From contig OZ316893.1 of NCBI GenBank assembly GCA_973895155.1, positions 16,120,001 to 16,184,000 on the forward strand: DNA of 64,000 nt. The letters are read 5' to 3'. The notes beneath the pieces were generated by a model. It saw only the letters and a list, made by a program, of their open reading frames with translations. It was not told the origin of the DNA and searched no databases. Each line of letters begins with the position of its first letter. Within the stretch, counting starts at the first letter, position 1. A program made the translations under genes and the position numbers. Positions 59,937 through 64,000 of this stretch are shown here, in pieces. Source of the DNA: Marsupella aquatica (Eukaryota > Marchantiophyta).

Positions 59937-59962
59937 ATGTTGGAGAGCCTCTCCAAGATAGT
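59937..59962. repeat. Single palindrome copy in a small intron
   Basis: TTGGAGAGCCTCTCCAAGA inside the 114-base intron 59892-60005: its arms TTGGAGAG and CTCTCCAAG pair as the other copies do. A solitary copy again lying in an intron. Confidence 0.8.
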
Positions 59963-60691
59963 ATCATTGTAAAATGTATACTAAAGTCCTTAGTTTGTTC
60001 TGCAGAAAAAAGTAAAGAAAAGTTTGGAACCCCAGAGTCTACCTCAAGCAAACGTCGTCCAATGGATGAGAAGATGGAGGAGCAGAAGGAGACCAGGGAC
60101 AATGGAGAGGAGGATGAGAAAGCAAGTGGGGACAATGGAGAGGAGGATGAGATGGCCACCCAGGGACAATGTAGAGGGGCATGAGGAGGAGGAGGAGGAG
60201 GCTAACCTTTCAACCCCAAGCGGGACCCCGAGCAAACCACAAATCTTTGGGTAAGCCAACTAGTTGGCCAAAGAAGAAAGCTGAGAAGAGAATAGAAGAG
60301 CCTACAAATAAGCCAGTTTCAACAGAAGCCCCGCTTCTTTCGGAGGATGATCTTTGCAAAATTCTTGGAGTACCTCGGCCCTCTCATGCTATTACATTTG
60401 CCCTCCAATTTTGCCATCAAAAGAGCATATGACCTTACTAGAGTGTTCTTCTTGGCTGAAGGACAAATATCAGCCAACCACAGGAAAGTTGCCTCTCCCT
60501 CCATTCATGAGAAAATTCCAGGACTGGTGTAAAAAATTGAAGTTGGTTGGCTTGCAAAAACAAGGTTGGATAGTTGATGGTGTACCTAAGGGCCATGGTT
60601 TTGATATGATCTTTGTTCAGCTAGGGACAAATTATTGCCTAGCACACGCTGAAAAGAATGTTCCGGTGTGGAATAGATTTTGGCTCAGTGA

Positions 60692-61094
60692 TGTTGGGTA
60701 TTTACTCTTACGTCTAGGTTAGGTATGACGTGGTTGGTACAACTACGTGGTTAGGTACTACTACATGATTAGGTACAACTATGTGGTTAGGTACAACTAC
60801 GTGATTAGGTACAACTATGTGGTTAGATACAACTAAGTTGCACACTATATCATAAGAGGCATGTGTGCTTGGAGAGGTAGAACCAAGGCTCATTGTTATG
60901 GAGCCACTTGAGAGATAGGGAGAGCTTACACCGTGGAGACTCGGTATAGCCGACGGGCTTAGAGTTCAGTAAAGCTCTCTTGTGTGTTCCCGTGGACGTA
61001 GCCTCAAGGAGGTGAACCACGTATCTCTTGTGTCGACTATTGTGCGTTGGATGGTTCATGGGCTTGCCGTTGCGATCGTCGTCTATGCTCAACA
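60692..61094 (+). repeat. 5' LTR of second copia element
   Basis: 403 bp from TGTTGGGTA to CTCAACA, ended by the primer-binding site. It contains about six copies of an 18-bp unit GTGGTTAGGTACAACTA at 60729-60836. Confidence 0.75.
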
Positions 61095-61108
61095 ATTGGT
61101 ATCAAAGC
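61095..61108 (+). other. Primer-binding site of second copia element
   Basis: ATTGGTATCAAAGC directly after the LTR, close to the TGGTATCAGAGC site complementary to initiator methionine tRNA. Confidence 0.8.
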
Positions 61109-62249
61109 ATGCTTGGGAGGTGACGTGTGTTCGTGACGGGATTTCATGACGGTTTTTCCAGCGTTGAGTGTTGGTGGATTTTCCAGAGTTCCATCGCATA
61201 GAACTTGGAGTTTATGGGCTCAACGGATAGATCAGGGCAAGAGCTTTCTAACGGTGTGAAGAAATCGTTGAACGGAGCTCGTGGTGCAAAGAGATCTAAG
61301 TTTTTGTCGTTCTGGATTTTGTGAAGAAAGTTGGCAATCGACTCGGAGGGAGAAGCGTCAAGTGTTTTGACTCAACGGAGAGATTGAGGCAAGACGATTG
61401 TTTTTGAGTCCGGGATTGGCTCTTTGATGCAAAGAGGAAGGCCAAGCAAAATCAATTACCTTGTTGGACTTGGTGACGGCACCAAGTGCAATTGATCAAC
61501 ATTCGTTGTTGACAAGGTACCGTTTTTTTCTCTTTGAAAAACTGATTCGAAATTGGCTATGGCAATTGAGAGAAATCTGTCATCTTTACCAATTTTTTTC
61601 TCCCTCGTTCTTTCCTCGTTTTGGGTGCTTCTTATATCGATCTTCATCGCCTCGGAGTCTAGTTTCCAAATCTGAAATCAGATCTTGATTTCGTCAAAAC
61701 CCGAGTGAGATATCTTGCGTTTGGTGTCGAGGGGTACATTCTGCCGTGTGTATTTTCTGCGCGCGCGACCAGATTTCGACGACGAAGGGTGGTAGGGGGG
61801 TTTTGGGGGTTCGAGGACACATGTCAACCCCTCGATTGTTCTTCCAAAATTCCCACAGGGCCTGTACAAGGGTCATAGAATATTCCAAAAAACCAGAGAG
61901 CTATTTTTTGACCGTCCGACAAAGATTTCATCCGCCGAACGGTAACTTTTTTGGTTATTTTTCGGCAAGGTCGTAGCCATTGAAATTGGCAACGCAGTGC
62001 ACCAATCACATCGCAATTCCGACAACGGGTTGTACTTGGTATTTCGGTTATTCCCTGAGGTGGTCAAAACGGGGGAGTTTCCCAAGGTTTTACCCACCTC
62101 GACCGAAATTTGAATAACTTTTCCGTCAAATTTCGATTTTGATTTCGGTTTTCAGTATTGGACTCCTAGCTTTGTGGGCTACACGGCGGTGTTGAGTTTT
62201 GAGTTTTTTGAGAAGTTGTGAAAAACAACATTTTTTGTGATTTTCTCAT
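61109..62249 (+). other. Leader of second copia element
   Basis: 1.1 kb between primer-binding site and gag. No additional gene is recognised; short frames on both strands lack motifs. Confidence 0.5.
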
Positions 62250-64000
62250 ATGAGTGATTCGGAGGAGTTTTTTGAAGACGTGGAACTTGAAGCACGAGGA
62301 TCACCGCGGAGGTTTCAGGGGCAGAGAGAGGAGCAGGAGGAAGAGCACGTGACACCGATACCATCACCGGTGCGGCGTGTGGTGGAGGAAGCAGTACTAC
62401 TACCGGAGCTCACGGTAGTGCCAAAGAAGAAGATAGGGACTTTCAAGCTTGGGGGACCCAAGTATGAAGTGACAAAGTATGATGGGCGCTCTGACTACTT
62501 GCTATGGGAGAAGCAGGTGAAGGGAGTGCTTTATGCGTCAGGGATGGGCCAACTGCTGAGCCCTCGTGAAGACGATGTTGATGAGAAACAATGGGACCGC
62601 ATGCAGGAGCAGGGAGTGTGGTGTGTTACACTCTATCTCATGCCTCCCATCATCAAGTAGTTGGGTGCACATAAGGATTGCATGTCCTTGTTTGCGGAAT
62701 TGCAGAGCAAGTATCACCGCAAGGAGTTGTCGAACCGGCTCTACACTTCCTACAAACTGATGAGTTTCAGGATGAAGGAATCCGGTACGAAGTTGCAAGA
62801 CCATGTGGATGCTTTCAACGACATGGTCGTTGACTTGGAAAACCTTGGGGAGACTTTGAATGATGAGACGAAGGCTCTACAGCTTCTTAGTTCATTGCCT
62901 CCATCTTACCAGTCTCTATCACGAGTGTTGTTGCATCGTGATAGGGATACCATTTCATACAATGACGTGGTAAGTTCTCTGCTTAGTGATGATCTTCAGC
63001 AGAAGATGCACATCACGTCACAACCTTCATCATCTGGTGCTGCCCTCAATGTTAACCGTGGGAGGAGTATGCAGCGACCAACTGGGGACCGTAGAACCCA
63101 GTTTAGATCTAAATCCAGATCTAAGTCCAAGGGTAAATCCCCTCAGAGGAGGCAGGTGACATGTTGGAAGTGCAACCAAGTTGGACACTTCAAGCGAGAC
63201 TGTAAGGGAAAGGCAGCGGAAACTTCATCGGCAAATGTGGCTAGGGCTGATGGAGAAGTTGATTTACTCAATGATGAGTATGTTTTATGAAGCCGGGGGT
63301 ATGCCCTGTGCACGTCATCTAGGAGAGCAGATGATGTGTGGATTCTTGATTGTGCTTGCTCTTTTCATATTTGTTACATTCGTGAGTTTTTCAGTTCTTA
63401 CTCTGTTTCAAACGGTTCATTCTGATGGGAAATGATCACTCCTGTCAAATTGAGGGAATTGGGTCTGTGAAGATTCAAATGTTTGATGGCGCTGTGCGCA
63501 CAGTGTCCGGAGTCAGGTATGTACCTGGCATGCGTAAAAATCTGATTTCACTCGGTGTGTTGGATTCAAATGGTCATCAATGGAGCGTTATTGATGGTGA
63601 ACTTCAAGTCAGGTTGGGAGAGACAATGATTTTGAAGGGGAGTAGACAAAAGAATTTGTATGTGTTATAGGGCAATACTGTATGTGGAGAGGCCAATGTA
63701 ACCAAGTCTCACGAGGAGATGACTCAACTCTGGCATTCACGGCTAGGCCACATGAGTGAGAAGGGTTTGGCTATCTTACGGAAGAATGGACTCATTTCTG
63801 ATTTGCAATTTTGTAAATTAGAGTTTTATGAGCATTGCATTCTTGGAAAGCAGCATCGTCGTGCTTTTGGTGTTGGAACTCATCGTTCCAAAGCGGTTCT
63901 TGAGTACATACATAATGACGTGTGGGGTCCATCCCCGACTCCCTCACACTCTGGAAAGTTGTACTATGTATCATTTATTGATGATTACTCAAGATTTGTG
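62250..64000 (+). pseudogene. Copia gag-pol, 5' part, broken
   Basis: Starts at ATG 62250 (MSDSEEFFEDVELEARG). Gag of the UBN2 type: FKLGGPKYEVTKYDGRSDYL, TAG at 62658-62660, then in the same frame ELSNRLYTSYKLMSFRMKE, ALQLLSSLPPSYQSLSRVLL and a CCHC knuckle CWKCNQVGHFKRDC. TGA at 63288-63290 follows; the frame continues into the protease region with ILDCACSFH, where the usual form is ILDS(G/A). A frameshift near 63420 leads to GVRYVPGMRKNLISLG, TAG at 63668-63670, then the gag-preintegrase LWHSRLGHMSEKGL and the integrase start NDVWGPSPTPSHSGKLYYVS. Three stops, one frameshift and a changed protease site show this copy is dead. Confidence 0.9.

Larger units (their letters stand above)
57168..60691 (+). 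pseudogene. Multi-exon gene with ParB-like motif, broken, cut by copia
   Basis: Likely start ATG 57279 (MKKLEPKVLNFKNLSAERLN). After a frameshift near 57415 the frame shows HGYVDKFLEFHISETN, then MFWVFDGNHRLNAWRQV and YHPCVRFSLLQPG. An intron 57853-58610 (GTAAGT...ACGTAG) keeps the frame into SANVVQTSWLTDADRVKKLL. One frame then runs to 59853 broken only by TGA at 59122, 59170 and 59599. A frameshift near 59850 leads to GKKDKESKDTTSEQG, an intron 59892-60005, an acidic stretch (EEDEKASGDNGEEDE) and a last part (QKQGWIVDGVPKGHGFD, HAEKNVPVWNRFWLSDV) cut by an LTR at 60692. DGNHR in a beta-strand context recalls ParB/sulfiredoxin-fold nucleases; that is my inference and the rest is unrecognised. 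It is divergent from the minus-strand gene and shares its intronic palindromes. Confidence 0.5.
60692..64000 (+). mobile_element. Second Ty1/copia element, 5' part (runs off window)
   Basis: 5' LTR, primer-binding site, a leader of about 1.1 kb, gag and the start of pol, all on the plus strand. It is older than the element at 41520-47390: several in-frame stops and a frameshift break it. It lies within the last visible exon of the plus-strand gene that precedes it. The 3' half and 3' LTR are outside the window. Confidence 0.88.

Noticed and set aside
1-64000. tRNA, rRNA or organelle DNA
   Set aside because: No complete tRNA cloverleaf, rRNA core sequence or plastid/mitochondrial gene was recognised; the only tRNA-like sequences are the SINE heads.

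Overview
The window is nuclear DNA of a land plant: GT-AG introns with GTAAGT-type donors, an R2R3-MYB regulator of the plant-only subgroup 21 type, plant CACTA and Ty1/copia elements, a tRNA-derived SINE with a poly-T tail, and MITEs. The lineage cannot be fixed from the sequence; a bryophyte or other non-seed plant is plausible. Only one clear host gene is present (the MYB, about 27.4-30.2 kb, minus strand). Almost everything else recognisable is transposable element, in several ages and nested in each other.

Layout. 1-11191: the 3' part of a large CACTA (En/Spm-type) DNA transposon whose left end lies outside the window. It carries, all on the plus strand, the end of a PHD-finger gene, an intronless tandem-BRCT gene, a TNP2-type transposase gene (4 exons) and a second CACTA gene of the Ptta/TNPA type (10 exons). 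Both spliced reading frames can be followed without a stop. It ends in a dense field of subterminal repeats and the terminus ...GTAGTG at 11191. 11192-22320: older, decayed sequence into which the CACTA inserted: minus-strand remnants of an unrecognised TE-like gene set (including a long coiled coil), a SINE with a 12-bp target duplication, two MITEs with related ends and 8-bp duplications, and a diverged ~1.5 kb repeat present twice in opposite orientation. 22321-27420: no recognised gene. 27421-30199: the MYB gene. 30200-41514: mostly non-coding, with a Harbinger-like MITE and a second SINE-like sequence. 41515-47395: a complete, very young Ty1/copia element on the minus strand with identical 197-bp LTRs and a perfect 5-bp duplication; its polyprotein frame is broken by one TGA in the RNase H domain. 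47396-51649: intergenic with another Harbinger-like MITE.

51650-60691 is the most unusual part: a divergent pair of decayed, intron-containing genes, one on the minus strand (zinc-binding, transposase-like) and one on the plus strand (with a ParB-like DGNHRL motif, otherwise unrecognised). The introns of both genes and the 2.7 kb between them are filled with dozens of copies of a short quasi-palindrome (arms TCTCGGAGAG / CTCTCCGAGA around one base), in arrays of different spacing. I know of no described system of this structure and treat it as the best candidate for something new. 60692-64000: the 5' LTR, primer-binding site, gag and start of pol of a second, decayed Ty1/copia element that inserted into the last visible exon of the plus-strand gene and runs off the window.
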